This document shows, in pieces, positions 10,307 to 19,290 of a stretch of DNA of 64,000 nt. A program made the position numbers and the translations under genes. Each line of letters begins with the position of its first letter. Within the stretch, counting starts at the first letter, position 1. The notes below the pieces were generated by a model that was not told where the DNA came from, did not search any database, and saw nothing but the letters and a program-made list of their open reading frames with translations. This DNA is from Kordia antarctica (GTDB lineage Bacteria; Bacteroidota; Bacteroidia; Flavobacteriales; Flavobacteriaceae): positions 1,612,001 to 1,676,000 of the forward strand of contig NZ_CP019288.1 of assembly GCF_009901525.1 (NCBI RefSeq), written 5' to 3'.

Positions 10307-10332
10307 AAAAAGCCTTCATTCGAAGGCTTTTT
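10307..10332 (+). terminator. Intrinsic terminator of the Cys-rich peptide gene
   Basis: A-rich DNA, then AGCCTTC, a four-base loop (attc), GAAGGCT and a T run form a clean rho-independent terminator 40 bases after the stop codon of the small peptide gene. Confidence 0.88.
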
Positions 10333-10334
10333 AT

Positions 10335-10659
10335 GTTTATTAAAATAAGTACTATTACGGTTTTACCTTACAAAATGTATATGTTTTTTACATCATCAGC
10401 AAAAAAAACCAACGTACATTTACACTAGAGTAATTTAGTTAGTTTAAATTTTATAAATAATATTAAAATTTGAGTGTTAGAGCATAAATAATAAGGAGAG
10501 AAATTGCTGAAAAATTTGTATCATTTTTTCATATGTGAATTATTAAGTTAATACTAAGTTTTCTTCAAATTTAATTGAAGCGTTTCTCTCTTTTTATGCA
10601 AAAACAGTAGCTATTTATTTAATATCGAACTTCATCTTCAGCATTACACGCCAAAAAGA
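10335..10659. other. Gene-free stretch before the 95-bp repeats
   Basis: This stretch of about 325 AT-rich bases has no credible ORF with a ribosome binding site. I see AATAAGGAGAGAAATTGCTG near 10490, which looks like a ribosome binding site, but it leads into no ORF of useful length. No RNA gene is recognised. Confidence 0.5.
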
Positions 10660-10960
10660 CTTCACAAAACTGAGTACAAAATATATAATAAAATGTGAGA
10701 TCCCGCTATGCAGCAGGATTAATTCAACTAGCAGTGTTTCGTTCGCCTTTAAGGCTTCTCAAAACTGAGTATAAAATATATAATGAAATATGAGATCCCG
10801 CTATGCAGCAGGATTAATTCAACTAGCAGTGTTTCGTTCGCATTTAAGGCTTCTCAAAACTGAGTATAAAATATATAATGAAATATGAGATCCCGCTATG
10901 CAGCAGGATTAATTCAACTAGCAGTGTTTCGTTCGCATTTAAGGCTTCTCAAAACTGAGT
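10660..10960. repeat. 95-bp tandem repeat, three copies plus a partial
   Basis: Units run 10660-10754, 10755-10849 and 10850-10944, with a 16-base partial at 10945-10960. Copies 2 and 3 are almost identical; copy 1 has a few changes. Each unit carries the imperfect palindrome ATCCCGCTATGCAGCAGGAT (stem ATCC-GCT/AGC-GGAT around ATGC) and the segment CTAGCAGTGTTTCGTTCGC. The array ends 11 bases from the 3' end of rnpB. There are no spacers, so it is not a CRISPR array. Confidence 0.92.
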
Positions 10961-10971
10961 TTCATTAAAAA

Positions 10972-11263
10972 AAGCAGGCCGTAAGCCGGATCCTGTCGAG
11001 CCTTATCATTTATCTAAAATTACTGTTACCAATAACTTTTATCTGCCTACCCTTGAACATCGAGCGTGCCGCTCTTAAATCGTTCATATACATGGCATTG
11101 CACCTCGTAGAGTTTACCTGGTTTCACTACAGCATTACCTGTACATACTTTCTGCTGCACTTGTCCTCGCCTTACGACGGACGGATGTTATCCGCTACAA
11201 TGCACTATGGTGTCCGGACTTTCCTCTCCTTCTCGAAAGAAGCAGCGATAAGGTAGCCTGCTT
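10972..11263 (-). ncRNA. rnpB: RNase P RNA (bacterial type A)
   Basis: Read on the minus strand, the gene begins AAGCAGGCTACCTTATCGC and contains the diagnostic GAGGAAAGTCCGGACACCA. It ends with ACAGGATCCGGCTTACGGCC and TGCTT. The first and last bases pair as helix P1 (AAGCAGGC/GCCTGCTT). A T run follows directly on the minus strand and would terminate transcription. This catalytic RNA matures the 5' ends of tRNAs. The ORF that crosses it on the plus strand is spurious. Confidence 0.97.
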
Positions 11264-11443
11264 ATAGGCAAAAGTACGCTTTTGTTTGAAATGACAACTG
11301 TTTCCTGTTTAAAATTATACTTTCAATTGCATCATTTCTGTATTGGAAAACCTGTTAATAAAAAAGCAGAACTATCTCGCTGTTGGCTATGTTTCATTAG
11401 AATTGTATTGTTATATTTGCTTTCAGAAGATTACCCTAATTCT

Positions 11444-13183
11444 ATGGAACATTTCATCGTATCAGCTCTTAAATACAGACCACAAACCTTTAAGGATGTT
11501 GTTGGTCAACAAGCGATTACAAATACGTTAGAAAAAGCCATAGAACGCAGTCATCTGGCGCAAGCCTTATTATTTTGCGGGCCAAGAGGTGTCGGAAAAA
11601 CTACCTGCGCGCGTATTTTGGCAAAAAAGATCAATCAAGATGGAACTGAAAATCCTGATGAAGATTTTGCTTTTAATATTTTTGAACTCGATGCCGCTTC
11701 AAACAATTCCGTAGATGATATTCGAAGTTTAATTGACCAAGTTCGTATTCCGCCGCAAGTAGGTAAATACAAAGTATATATTATTGATGAGGTTCACATG
11801 TTATCACAAGCAGCTTTTAATGCGTTTTTAAAAACCTTAGAAGAACCGCCAAAACATGCCATTTTTATTCTGGCTACGACCGAAAAACACAAAATTATTC
11901 CGACGATTTTATCCAGATGTCAAATTTTTGATTTTAAACGAATCGGCGTAAAAGATGCAAAAGAATATTTAAAATTTATTGCCGAAAGTCAAGGTGTAGA
12001 AGCGGACGATGATGCATTGCACATTATTGCTCAAAAAGCAGATGGCGCTATGCGTGATGCACTTTCTATTTTTGACAGAGTTGTCAGTTTTTCTGGAAAA
12101 CAATTAACACGACAAGCCGTTACCGAAAATTTGAACGTGCTTGATTATGATATTTATTTTGCGGCAACCGATTTAATTCTCGAAAATAACATTCCACAAT
12201 TATTAGTTGATTTCAACGAAACTTTATCTAAAGGATTTGACGGACATCATTTCATTGCTGGAATTGCTTCTCATTTTAGAGATTTATTAGTCTGTAAAAA
12301 TGAAGCCACCATTCCTTTGTTGGAAGTTGGCGATCAGACCAAGAATAAATATTTAGAACAATCGCGAAAAACGTCGCAACAATTTCTCATGAAAGGAATT
12401 GAACTGGCAAACGGTTGTGATTTAAAATACAAAACAAGCAGGAATCAACGGCTTTTAGTTGAATTATGCTTAATGCAGCTTGCCTCTATCAATTATGATG
12501 GAGAAAAAAAAAATAGCGATCGGTTCATAATTCCTGCCACTTTTTTCTTGATAAATGGTAAAAAGATTGATCCAATTGTAAAAATAAAAGAAATTGAAAC
12601 TGAAGTTGAAGTTGAGACTAAAACCGAAGTTGAAGCTACAGAAACTACTGAAAAGACTTCCGAACAAAAAGTAGAAACTCCGCCACTTGTAAAACCAAAG
12701 ATTGATATTTCCATGATGCGAAATAAAGTTTCTGGTTTATCATTATCTAGCATTAAAGCAAAGCAAGAACATTTAAAAAAACAGCAAGGAAAAGTTGTTC
12801 ATAAGAAAGATTTGCCAAGCGATGCCTTTACGGAAGAACGCATGCGAGAAGTGTGGAACGAATACGTGGAAAAACTCGATAAAAAAGGCGAAAAAATCAT
12901 GTGGTCTTTATTATCTACCGATATTCCGAAGTTGAAAAACGAAACAACTATTTGTTTAGAAATGCCAAATGAAACGATGCGCATTGAGATTGAGCGCGCA
13001 CAATATCCATTGTTGGAATATGTGAGAACTGCGTTGAATAATTATGATGTTTCACTAGAAATTGATGTAAACGAATTGACCGCAAAAAAGTATGTGTTTA
13101 CAACGCGTGATAAGTATGAAAAACTGAAAGAAATTAATCCGTTAGTAGAACGACTTCGTAAAGATTTTGATTTAGAAATTTAA
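11444..13183 (+). CDS. dnaX: DNA polymerase III subunit gamma/tau
   Basis: This clamp-loader ATPase of about 579 residues starts at the ATG at 11444 (MEHFIVSALKYRPQTFKDVV). The 54 codons upstream in the same frame lack family similarity, and the proposed start matches the family's usual N terminus. Walker A is GPRGVGKTTCARIL, the DExx box is IIDEVHMLS, the SRC motif is ILSRCQIFDF, and sensor 2 is GAMRDALSIFD. The region after about residue 350 is low-complexity and Glu/Thr-rich (VETKTEVEATETTEKT) and leads to a C-terminal tau-like domain. It loads the beta clamp and links the polymerase to the helicase. miaE starts 5 bases downstream. Confidence 0.95.
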   Translation: MEHFIVSALKYRPQTFKDVVGQQAITNTLEKAIERSHLAQALLFCGPRGVGKTTCARILAKKINQDGTENPDEDFAFNIFELDAASNNSVDDIRSLIDQVRIPPQVGKYKVYIIDEVHMLSQAAFNAFLKTLEEPPKHAIFILATTEKHKIIPTILSRCQIFDFKRIGVKDAKEYLKFIAESQGVEADDDALHIIAQKADGAMRDALSIFDRVVSFSGKQLTRQAVTENLNVLDYDIYFAATDLILENNIPQLLVDFNETLSKGFDGHHFIAGIASHFRDLLVCKNEATIPLLEVGDQTKNKYLEQSRKTSQQFLMKGIELANGCDLKYKTSRNQRLLVELCLMQLASINYDGEKKNSDRFIIPATFFLINGKKIDPIVKIKEIETEVEVETKTEVEATETTEKTSEQKVETPPLVKPKIDISMMRNKVSGLSLSSIKAKQEHLKKQQGKVVHKKDLPSDAFTEERMREVWNEYVEKLDKKGEKIMWSLLSTDIPKLKNETTICLEMPNETMRIEIERAQYPLLEYVRTALNNYDVSLEIDVNELTAKKYVFTTRDKYEKLKEINPLVERLRKDFDLEI

Positions 13184-13188
13184 GAAAG

Positions 13189-13773
13189 ATGATGTTAGGT
13201 TTAAAATTACCAACCGATCCGCGTTGGGTAAATATTGCAGAGAAAAATATTGAAGAGATTTTAGTAGATCACGCTTTTTGTGAACAGAAAGCCGCAAGTA
13301 CCGCAATTTCCTTAATTGTGAGTTTTCCTGAATATCCAGAATTGGTAGAAGAAATGATTTCATTGGTGAAAGAAGAAATTAGTCATTTTAAAATGGTTCA
13401 TGATAAAATTTTGGCTAGAGGCTGGAAATTAGGTCGCGATCGAAAGGATGAATATGTTGCCAAATTATTGCAGTTTTTCCCGAAAGGCGGAAGCAGAACT
13501 ACACAAATGGTACACAGATTATTGTATGCCGCTTTGATTGAAGCCAGAAGTTGCGAACGTTTTAAGCTATTGTCTGAAAATATGAAAGATGAAGAGTTAG
13601 CTACTTTTTATAAGAATTTAATGGTAAGTGAAGCCAATCATTATACTATGTTTTTAGGTTTTGCCAGACAATATGGTGAAAGAACTGAAGTGGACGAAAA
13701 ATGGCAAGCATTGTTAGATTTTGAAGCAGAAATTATGAGAGATTTAGGAACTAGCGAAACGATGCACGGGTAA
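13189..13773 (+). CDS. miaE: tRNA-(ms2io6A)-hydroxylase
   Basis: This ferritin-like diiron hydroxylase (194 residues) matches the MiaE family, which hydroxylates the isopentenyl group of the modified adenosine next to the anticodon. Metal-ligand motifs are visible: DHAFCEQKAAS, VKEEISHFKMVHD, EARSCERFKLLSE and VSEANHYTMF, the paired Glu and ExxH ligands expected of a four-helix diiron protein. Two ATGs lie in tandem (13189 and 13192); MLGLKLPTDPRW fits the family N terminus equally with either. It shares a transcript with dnaX, judged by the 5-base gap. Confidence 0.92.
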   Translation: MMLGLKLPTDPRWVNIAEKNIEEILVDHAFCEQKAASTAISLIVSFPEYPELVEEMISLVKEEISHFKMVHDKILARGWKLGRDRKDEYVAKLLQFFPKGGSRTTQMVHRLLYAALIEARSCERFKLLSENMKDEELATFYKNLMVSEANHYTMFLGFARQYGERTEVDEKWQALLDFEAEIMRDLGTSETMHG

Positions 13774-13793
13774 TTTAGACGCGCTGCGCTTTT

Positions 13794-13985
13794 AGAATGT
13801 TAGTATCGCTGCGCTCTTAGAATCGCTTCGTTTTTGGTATTTTGGTATGCGAATTATTCACACATTGGATAAACTTATAAACCTTTCAACTAAATTTCTG
13901 ATCTTGGAATGTTAGTATCACTACGTTCTTGGTATTTTGGTATGCGAATTATTCACACATTAGATAAACTTATAAACCTATCAAC
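13794..13985. repeat. Intergenic direct repeat, two copies
   Basis: The 57-bp segment beginning TTGGTATTTTGGTATGCG occurs at 13834-13890 and 13929-13985 with two mismatches. Each copy is preceded by a related block (GAATGTTAGTATC at 13795 and 13907). The blocks contain the phrases GCTGCGCTCTTAG and CGCTTCG that recur in other intergenic regions here. The whole 13774-14134 gap has no gene. Confidence 0.85.
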
Positions 13986-14164
13986 ATTTCAACTAAAATT
14001 TTACTGTTAGTATTTGAAAATCTTAGAACGCAAACTTCATTCATCATCAAAACATTAACTTATGTGTCGTAATTTATAAATTGTGTTCAGTAAGTCTATA
14101 TTAATGGTTTTTTATATTTAACTCTATTATATATTTGTATCATACAATAACTAATTCTTGTGCT

Positions 14165-14857
14165 ATGAAAAAAAATTACACCACTATTTTAATATTTTTA
14201 GTTAGCTTTTCAATACATGCTCAAGATGACCCTGATCTTTTAGGGCAATGGTTTTTACATTATATAGAATCTAATGGAACAACAACACATATTCCTGACC
14301 CAGCTGTTATTACTATCAACTTTACAAATTCTGGTAATTATAATTCTACCTCAGGAAATAGTAGTTGCAATACTCATTGGTCTGATTATGTAATAAGTAA
14401 TAGCAATGCTTCTATTGATATTATTAATCATGTGAGAACACAGATATTATGTGACACAGATTTTTTTGAACCTATTTATCTTGGAATTTTTGGAACCGAT
14501 ACAACAAATTTTTTCGATTATACAATTTCTACAGATAACCAATCGCTCACAATGACTGATTTGTTAGGTGAAAGACTAATATATGGAAGACAAGTTTTAT
14601 CTACTGAAGATAATGAAGTGCTTTCGAACACCTTAAAGTTATATCCAAACCCTACAAAAGAAGAGCTCTATATCTCAGGAATTTCGACCAATTTAAAAAC
14701 AACATATACAATTTATAACCTTGTTGGAAATATTATTATTTCTGATAATTTATTGAAACAAGATCGTATAGATATGACTAGCTTAAAAGCTGGAATTTAC
14801 TTTTTAAAAATTACACAAAAAGATAAAACCTATATGAAAAAGTTTATAAAAATATAG
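14165..14857 (+). CDS. Secreted lipocalin/META-like protein with T9SS signal
   Basis: I start this protein of about 230 residues at the ATG at 14165, which gives the signal peptide MKKNYTTILIFLVSFSIHAQ; the longer form from 14135 would bury it. The body (LLGQWFLHYIESNG, then SGNYNSTSGNSSCNTHW) resembles the lipocalin-like or HslJ/META-type domains often found in small flavobacterial exoproteins. The C terminus (KLYPNPTKEELYISG to KKFIKI) is a type A T9SS sorting domain. A TATATTTG promoter box lies about 30 bases upstream. It is monocistronic, with a terminator after it. The ligand or function is unknown. Confidence 0.8.
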   Translation: MKKNYTTILIFLVSFSIHAQDDPDLLGQWFLHYIESNGTTTHIPDPAVITINFTNSGNYNSTSGNSSCNTHWSDYVISNSNASIDIINHVRTQILCDTDFFEPIYLGIFGTDTTNFFDYTISTDNQSLTMTDLLGERLIYGRQVLSTEDNEVLSNTLKLYPNPTKEELYISGISTNLKTTYTIYNLVGNIIISDNLLKQDRIDMTSLKAGIYFLKITQKDKTYMKKFIKI

Positions 14858-14898
14858 TTGATTGGATTCACTTTTAGATTTCTGAGATTGTCCAATAA

Positions 14899-14937
14899 AA
14901 AACGTCTAATTGAAATTATTCAATTAGACGTTTTTTA
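14899..14937 (+). terminator. Intrinsic terminator
   Basis: AAAACGTCTAATTG at 14899-14912 pairs perfectly with CAATTAGACGTTTT at 14921-14934 around an 8-base loop, followed by T residues. It ends the preceding T9SS protein gene. Confidence 0.9.
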
Positions 14938-15045
14938 TGTTATGATTATGTGAAACCGAATCAAATTCAGCTTGACGTACTTTTAAAACTTTATCTCAAA
15001 ATCGAGAATAGCGATACCAATAGCCTAAGAGCGAAGCGATCCAAA

Positions 15046-15651
15046 TTACAATCTATAAGTAACTCCAACCTGAATGACTGCATTTTTCCCTTCTAAGTTT
15101 GGTGCTCTTTTTTCATCAAACATTTCTGCTAAACCAAGACTGTATCGAGCTTCAATAGAAACATTTTCGATAACTTCTAATCCAAATCCAGCGTTGACAG
15201 CGTAATCAAAGTTATTGAAACTGTCTTCAAATTCGTGAACTTTCACACCAATTTGTGGTCCAAATTGAAGGTTTAAGAAGTTTGTTACATCATACTTTAT
15301 CATTAGTGGAATTTGTAAATAATCGGCACGTAATGCATCTTCTTTAGCACCTTGTGCTGAGTATAAAAATTCTGGTTGAAAACGAAATTTACCCGCTAGA
15401 TGCATGTCTACAAAAAATCCGAATACGGCTCCAATTCTGGAATCATTCAAACCTTCTTGAATATCATCTAGGTTTGTAGCACTGTAATTAGAGATATTAA
15501 TTCCTGCTTTGAAACCATATTTAGTTTCCGTATCTGAATCTGTACTTGTGTATGCACCTTTATCTTCTTCTGTTTCTGTGTCCTTTTCTATATCTTGCGA
15601 AAATGCAGTTAGGCTACACATCAAAAATGAAAGTAATAGTAATTTTTTCAT
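15046..15651 (-). CDS. PorT-family outer membrane beta-barrel protein
   Basis: This 201-residue protein has a signal peptide (MKKLLLLSFLMCSLTAFS) followed by an acidic stretch and a beta-barrel pattern typical of the Bacteroidota PorT-like family. The strands include KYGFKAGINISNYSATN, FRFQPEFLYSAQGAK and FLNLQFGPQIGVKV, and a terminal strand, AVIQVGVTYRL, ends in an aromatic-x-Leu. It is likely embedded in the outer membrane. It lies downstream of, and in the same direction as, the polyphosphate genes, but the 91-base gap leaves the operon question open. Confidence 0.85.
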   Translation of the reverse strand: MKKLLLLSFLMCSLTAFSQDIEKDTETEEDKGAYTSTDSDTETKYGFKAGINISNYSATNLDDIQEGLNDSRIGAVFGFFVDMHLAGKFRFQPEFLYSAQGAKEDALRADYLQIPLMIKYDVTNFLNLQFGPQIGVKVHEFEDSFNNFDYAVNAGFGLEVIENVSIEARYSLGLAEMFDEKRAPNLEGKNAVIQVGVTYRL

Positions 15652-15742
15652 CTGTTCTTGTTTTATTGTTTTTATAATGATCAGATAGTCTTTACGAAAC
15701 TATCTATTTTTAATTATACTGTTAAATATAAATATTGCTTAT

Positions 15743-16666
15743 TCAAAAACTCAAAATATTCGATGTCGATTTCTCTTTTTTCGATGTTTCGAAGTATAAT
15801 GTCTTTATAATACCATCTGAAAGCCCAATTTTTGGTACATATATCTTACGTGCACCGCTCCATTTACATGCAGAAAGATAAATTCGAGTCGCAGGAATAA
15901 TTACATCGGCTCTATCAGGATTTAATCCTAATTCAGAAATTCGTTCTTCATACGTTAAACTTTGCAAAAATTGATATTGCGCGTTGAGGTAAATATACGA
16001 TAATGGTTCGCCAATAGTTGTACCCGACATTTTGTAAAGTTTGTTGATGTTTCCACCTGAACCAATTAATGAAAGTCGCTTCAAATCTTTGGTATTACGC
16101 TTCACCCATTTTTCAATATCTTTCCAATCAGTTTCCGTTACCATTTCATTTAGTAACCGAACTGTTCCTATTTTGAATGAACGTGATATTTTTATTTTTC
16201 CATTAGAGAATATAGTAAATTCAGTACTTCCACCACCAACATCTACGTATAGATAGTCGCATTCTTTTTCAATTACATTATGCAAATCGGTAGATGCAAT
16301 GATGGCAGCTTCTCGTTTTCCATCAATAATATCAATAGATATTCCTGCCTTTTTCATGATTTTTTCTACAACAGTTGCACCATTTTTTGCTTCGCGCATT
16401 GCGGAAGTCGCACATGCCATATAACCTTCAACACCATGAATATCCATTAATAAACGATAGGATTTCATTGCATTGATCATTCGTTCCACATTATTTTTAG
16501 AAATTTCACCATTCGTAAACACGTCTTGACCTAAACGAATTGGCACACGAACTAATGAACTTTTCTTGAATTTTGGATCTCTATTTTCTTCTTCTATGAC
16601 ATTTGCAATTAACAATCGTACAGCATTCGATCCAATATCAATGGCAGCAAATTTTCTAATTTTCAA
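15743..16666 (-). CDS. Ppx/GppA-family exopolyphosphatase
   Basis: This 307-residue member of the ASKHA phosphatase family has an N-terminal phosphate-binding loop, AAIDIGSNAVRLLIANV, and the second loop YLYVDVGGGSTEFTIF. The segments YMACATSAMREAKNG and IDGKREAAIIAS are also family motifs. It hydrolyses terminal phosphates of polyphosphate or pppGpp. The short length fits the catalytic core only, without the C-terminal HD-like domain of longer Ppx proteins. Adjacent ppk1 on the same strand, 20 bases away, strongly supports a role in polyphosphate turnover. Confidence 0.9.
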   Translation of the reverse strand: MKIRKFAAIDIGSNAVRLLIANVIEEENRDPKFKKSSLVRVPIRLGQDVFTNGEISKNNVERMINAMKSYRLLMDIHGVEGYMACATSAMREAKNGATVVEKIMKKAGISIDIIDGKREAAIIASTDLHNVIEKECDYLYVDVGGGSTEFTIFSNGKIKISRSFKIGTVRLLNEMVTETDWKDIEKWVKRNTKDLKRLSLIGSGGNINKLYKMSGTTIGEPLSYIYLNAQYQFLQSLTYEERISELGLNPDRADVIIPATRIYLSACKWSGARKIYVPKIGLSDGIIKTLYFETSKKEKSTSNILSF

Positions 16667-16686
16667 AATGGCCTTCTTTTTTTATA

Positions 16687-18789
16687 TTAATTTGACATTC
16701 TCTGTAAATAGTAATCATACGTAGCAAATTGTGAACGTACTTTTATCAATTGATTTTCTCGATACGCATTATCTTGGTTACTAGAAAACACACGGGCTTT
16801 CACATTATCGCTCCAACCTATACTAAATGTATCCAACAATTCACTTTTAATATCTTCATCATATATTGGACATGAAACTTCAACTCTATGATCAATGTTA
16901 CGCGTCATCCAATCGGCTGAAGAAATGTATACTTTTGGATTACCATTATTCCCAAAGATAAACATTCTTGGGTGTTCTAAAAATTTGTCTACAATACTGA
17001 TGGCTTCTATATTTTCGCTCATACCTTCAATTCCTGGAATCAAACAACAAATTCCGCGTATTATCAACTGAATTTTCACACCTGCTCTGCTTGCATCGTA
17101 CAGTTTGTCAATAATTTTATAGTCAGATAAACTATTCACTTTAATTTTGATATACGCTTCTTTTCCATCTTTCGCATTTTTTATTTCTGCGCTGATGAGT
17201 TTGTAAAACATATTCCGTGTGTAATGTGGCGAAACAATTAGATGCTTGTATTTGGCAACTTTGTAATTGGTTTCAAAGAATTCAAATACTTTCGCTATTT
17301 CTTTTAAGATATCTTGATCTGCTGTAAATAGTGTATAATCTGTGTAAATTTTTGCTGTAGATTCGTTTACGTTTCCAGTACTTACAAATCCGTAACGAAC
17401 AATTTTATTATTTTCTAAACGCTCTACTACGCACGTTTTACTATGCACTTTTAATCCAGGAACTCCAAAGATGAGATTGATTCCTTCACTTTGTAATTGT
17501 TCTGCGTATTTGATGTTTGCGGCTTCGTCAAATCGTGCTTGTAACTCAATTTGAACCGTTACTTTTTTACCATTTTTTACTGCATTGATTAAGGAACTTG
17601 CTACGTGCGAAACTTTCGCCAAACGATAAATTGTTATTTTTATGTCGGTTACTTTCGGATCTAATGCCGCTTCACGCAAGAAGCGTACAACATATGAAAA
17701 TGTATGATATGGCGCATATTGTAAGTAATCTTTTTGTGCTATTTTTTCAAAAATACTTCCTTCCATGCTCAATCCTTTGATTGGCAATGGCGGATATGAT
17801 TTGTACAATAAATCTTGGCGACCTAAACTCGGGAAAGACATATAATCTCTACGATTGTGATAACGTCCACCAGGAATTAAACTGTCAATATCATCAATTC
17901 CCATTTTTTCTATTAAATACTCAAACGTATCTTTTTCGATGGTTTTATCATATACAAAACGTACAGGTTCACCACTTTTTCTACCTTTTACACTGGTTGA
18001 AATTTTTTGGATGAAACTTTTTGATAAGTCATTGTCGATATCCAATTCAGCATCACGCGTAATTTTAATCATGTGTGCAGACAGACTTTCGTAGTCGAAA
18101 ATATTGAATATATTCCCTAAAGAATCGCGAATTAAATCATCTAAAATGATAAGATATTGCTTATCGCCTTCGCTTGGCAATACAATAAAACGATCAATAG
18201 ATTTTGGAATTTCAATCAAAGCATATTTTATTTTCTTGACACGCGGTTTGAAGAATCGAGATACTTTTTTGGTGTTTTTTACTTGTTCCTTCATCACCAT
18301 GCGAATTGCCAAATATGCAGCTTTGTCCTTCAAACCTGGCATTTCGTCAATATCGTCCAAGATCATAGTTACCAGGGCTGGACTTACATTTTCAATAAAA
18401 TACTTTTCAATGTATGCGCTTTGACTTGGTGATGCTTTTTTCTCATTGATAATAAAGATGTTTTCTTTTTCCAAAGCACTTTGTACTTCATTCAGAATAC
18501 GCAAACTTTCTGTTTGCTGCTTGATTACAATTTTTGTGATTTCTTCTAATAAATCTTTTGCTTTTTCGCCTCCTAAAACGCTTCTTCCGCCTTTTCCTGC
18601 TTGCGCGATTCTTTTCACAGTAGCATATCGAACTTTAAAAAATTCATCTAAATTATTTGAAAAAATACCAATAAAACGTAATCTTTCAATTAACGGAACC
18701 GTTTTGTCGGCTGCTTCTTGCAATACACGCCCGTTGAATTGTAACCAACTGATTTCTCTGTTGATGTATTTATTTTTTGCCTGCTGCAT
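16687..18789 (-). CDS. ppk1: Polyphosphate kinase 1
   Basis: This 700-residue enzyme reversibly transfers the ATP gamma-phosphate onto polyphosphate. Family landmarks are the N-terminal NREISWLQFNGRVLQEA, FSNNLDEFFKVRYATV, and the phospholipase D-like catalytic domains. Domain 1 has KVHSKTCVVERL with the phospho-accepting His region and GFVSTGNVNESTAKIYTDY. Domain 2 has EHPRMFIFGNNG and YISSADWMTRNIDHRVE. The start codon overlaps the stop of the upstream sixA-like gene by one base (TAATG on the minus strand), a translationally coupled arrangement. Ppk1 and the downstream Ppx-like protein would set polyphosphate levels. Confidence 0.95.
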   Translation of the reverse strand: MQQAKNKYINREISWLQFNGRVLQEAADKTVPLIERLRFIGIFSNNLDEFFKVRYATVKRIAQAGKGGRSVLGGEKAKDLLEEITKIVIKQQTESLRILNEVQSALEKENIFIINEKKASPSQSAYIEKYFIENVSPALVTMILDDIDEMPGLKDKAAYLAIRMVMKEQVKNTKKVSRFFKPRVKKIKYALIEIPKSIDRFIVLPSEGDKQYLIILDDLIRDSLGNIFNIFDYESLSAHMIKITRDAELDIDNDLSKSFIQKISTSVKGRKSGEPVRFVYDKTIEKDTFEYLIEKMGIDDIDSLIPGGRYHNRRDYMSFPSLGRQDLLYKSYPPLPIKGLSMEGSIFEKIAQKDYLQYAPYHTFSYVVRFLREAALDPKVTDIKITIYRLAKVSHVASSLINAVKNGKKVTVQIELQARFDEAANIKYAEQLQSEGINLIFGVPGLKVHSKTCVVERLENNKIVRYGFVSTGNVNESTAKIYTDYTLFTADQDILKEIAKVFEFFETNYKVAKYKHLIVSPHYTRNMFYKLISAEIKNAKDGKEAYIKIKVNSLSDYKIIDKLYDASRAGVKIQLIIRGICCLIPGIEGMSENIEAISIVDKFLEHPRMFIFGNNGNPKVYISSADWMTRNIDHRVEVSCPIYDEDIKSELLDTFSIGWSDNVKARVFSSNQDNAYRENQLIKVRSQFATYDYYLQRMSN

Positions 18790-19274
18790 TATTTTAAGTC
18801 TTTTGGGAACACTTTTAAAATGGTTGAACCGTCATTGATCGTTTTCCACGAATCTGTTTCAAATTGTATCACAACTGCGCCACTTGTCGGTACATTGTCA
18901 AATAGTTTACTTCCGTACGTATTTACAACTGCTGTAATGGCATGATTGTGTCCAAATACCATTAAAGTATCAACAGCATCATCACAAGATTTTATGGTTT
19001 CTACCAATCCTGAACCGCCAAAATCATACATACTTTCTTTAATAACTACTTTTTCAAAAGGATAGTTGAGACAACGCGTAAAAATTGCACAGGTATGTAA
19101 CGCTCTGTTTGCGATGCTAGAATAAATAACATCTGGCGTGTTTATTTTGTCGGCAATATGGTTTGCCACCAAATGTGCATCTTTGATTCCGCGGAGTTTT
19201 AGCGTACGATCTTTATCATCCACAGGATATTCCCAAGATGATTTTGCATGTCGAACAATGAGTAACGTTTTCAT
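18789..19274 (-). CDS. SixA-like histidine phosphatase
   Basis: This 161-residue phosphoglycerate-mutase-like protein has the RHG-type catalytic motif near the N terminus as LLIVRHAKSSWE, with Ala in place of the usual Gly as in SixA proteins. The second catalytic His is in MVFGHNHAITAV. SixA proteins remove phosphate from phosphohistidine. Here the gene leads the sixA-ppk1-ppx block, overlapping ppk1 by one base, and sixA-ppk neighbours are common in Bacteroidota. The substrate is not shown by the sequence. Confidence 0.85.
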   Translation of the reverse strand: MKTLLIVRHAKSSWEYPVDDKDRTLKLRGIKDAHLVANHIADKINTPDVIYSSIANRALHTCAIFTRCLNYPFEKVVIKESMYDFGGSGLVETIKSCDDAVDTLMVFGHNHAITAVVNTYGSKLFDNVPTSGAVVIQFETDSWKTINDGSTILKVFPKDLK

Positions 19275-19290
19275 TTTTTATAGGTTTAAA

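Noticed and set aside
11053-11256. 67-codon ORF on the plus strand
   Set aside because: It lies wholly inside rnpB on the opposite strand; the RNA signature is decisive.
12470-12984. Minus-strand ORFs inside dnaX
   Set aside because: They are shadows of the Glu/Thr-rich low-complexity segment of dnaX.
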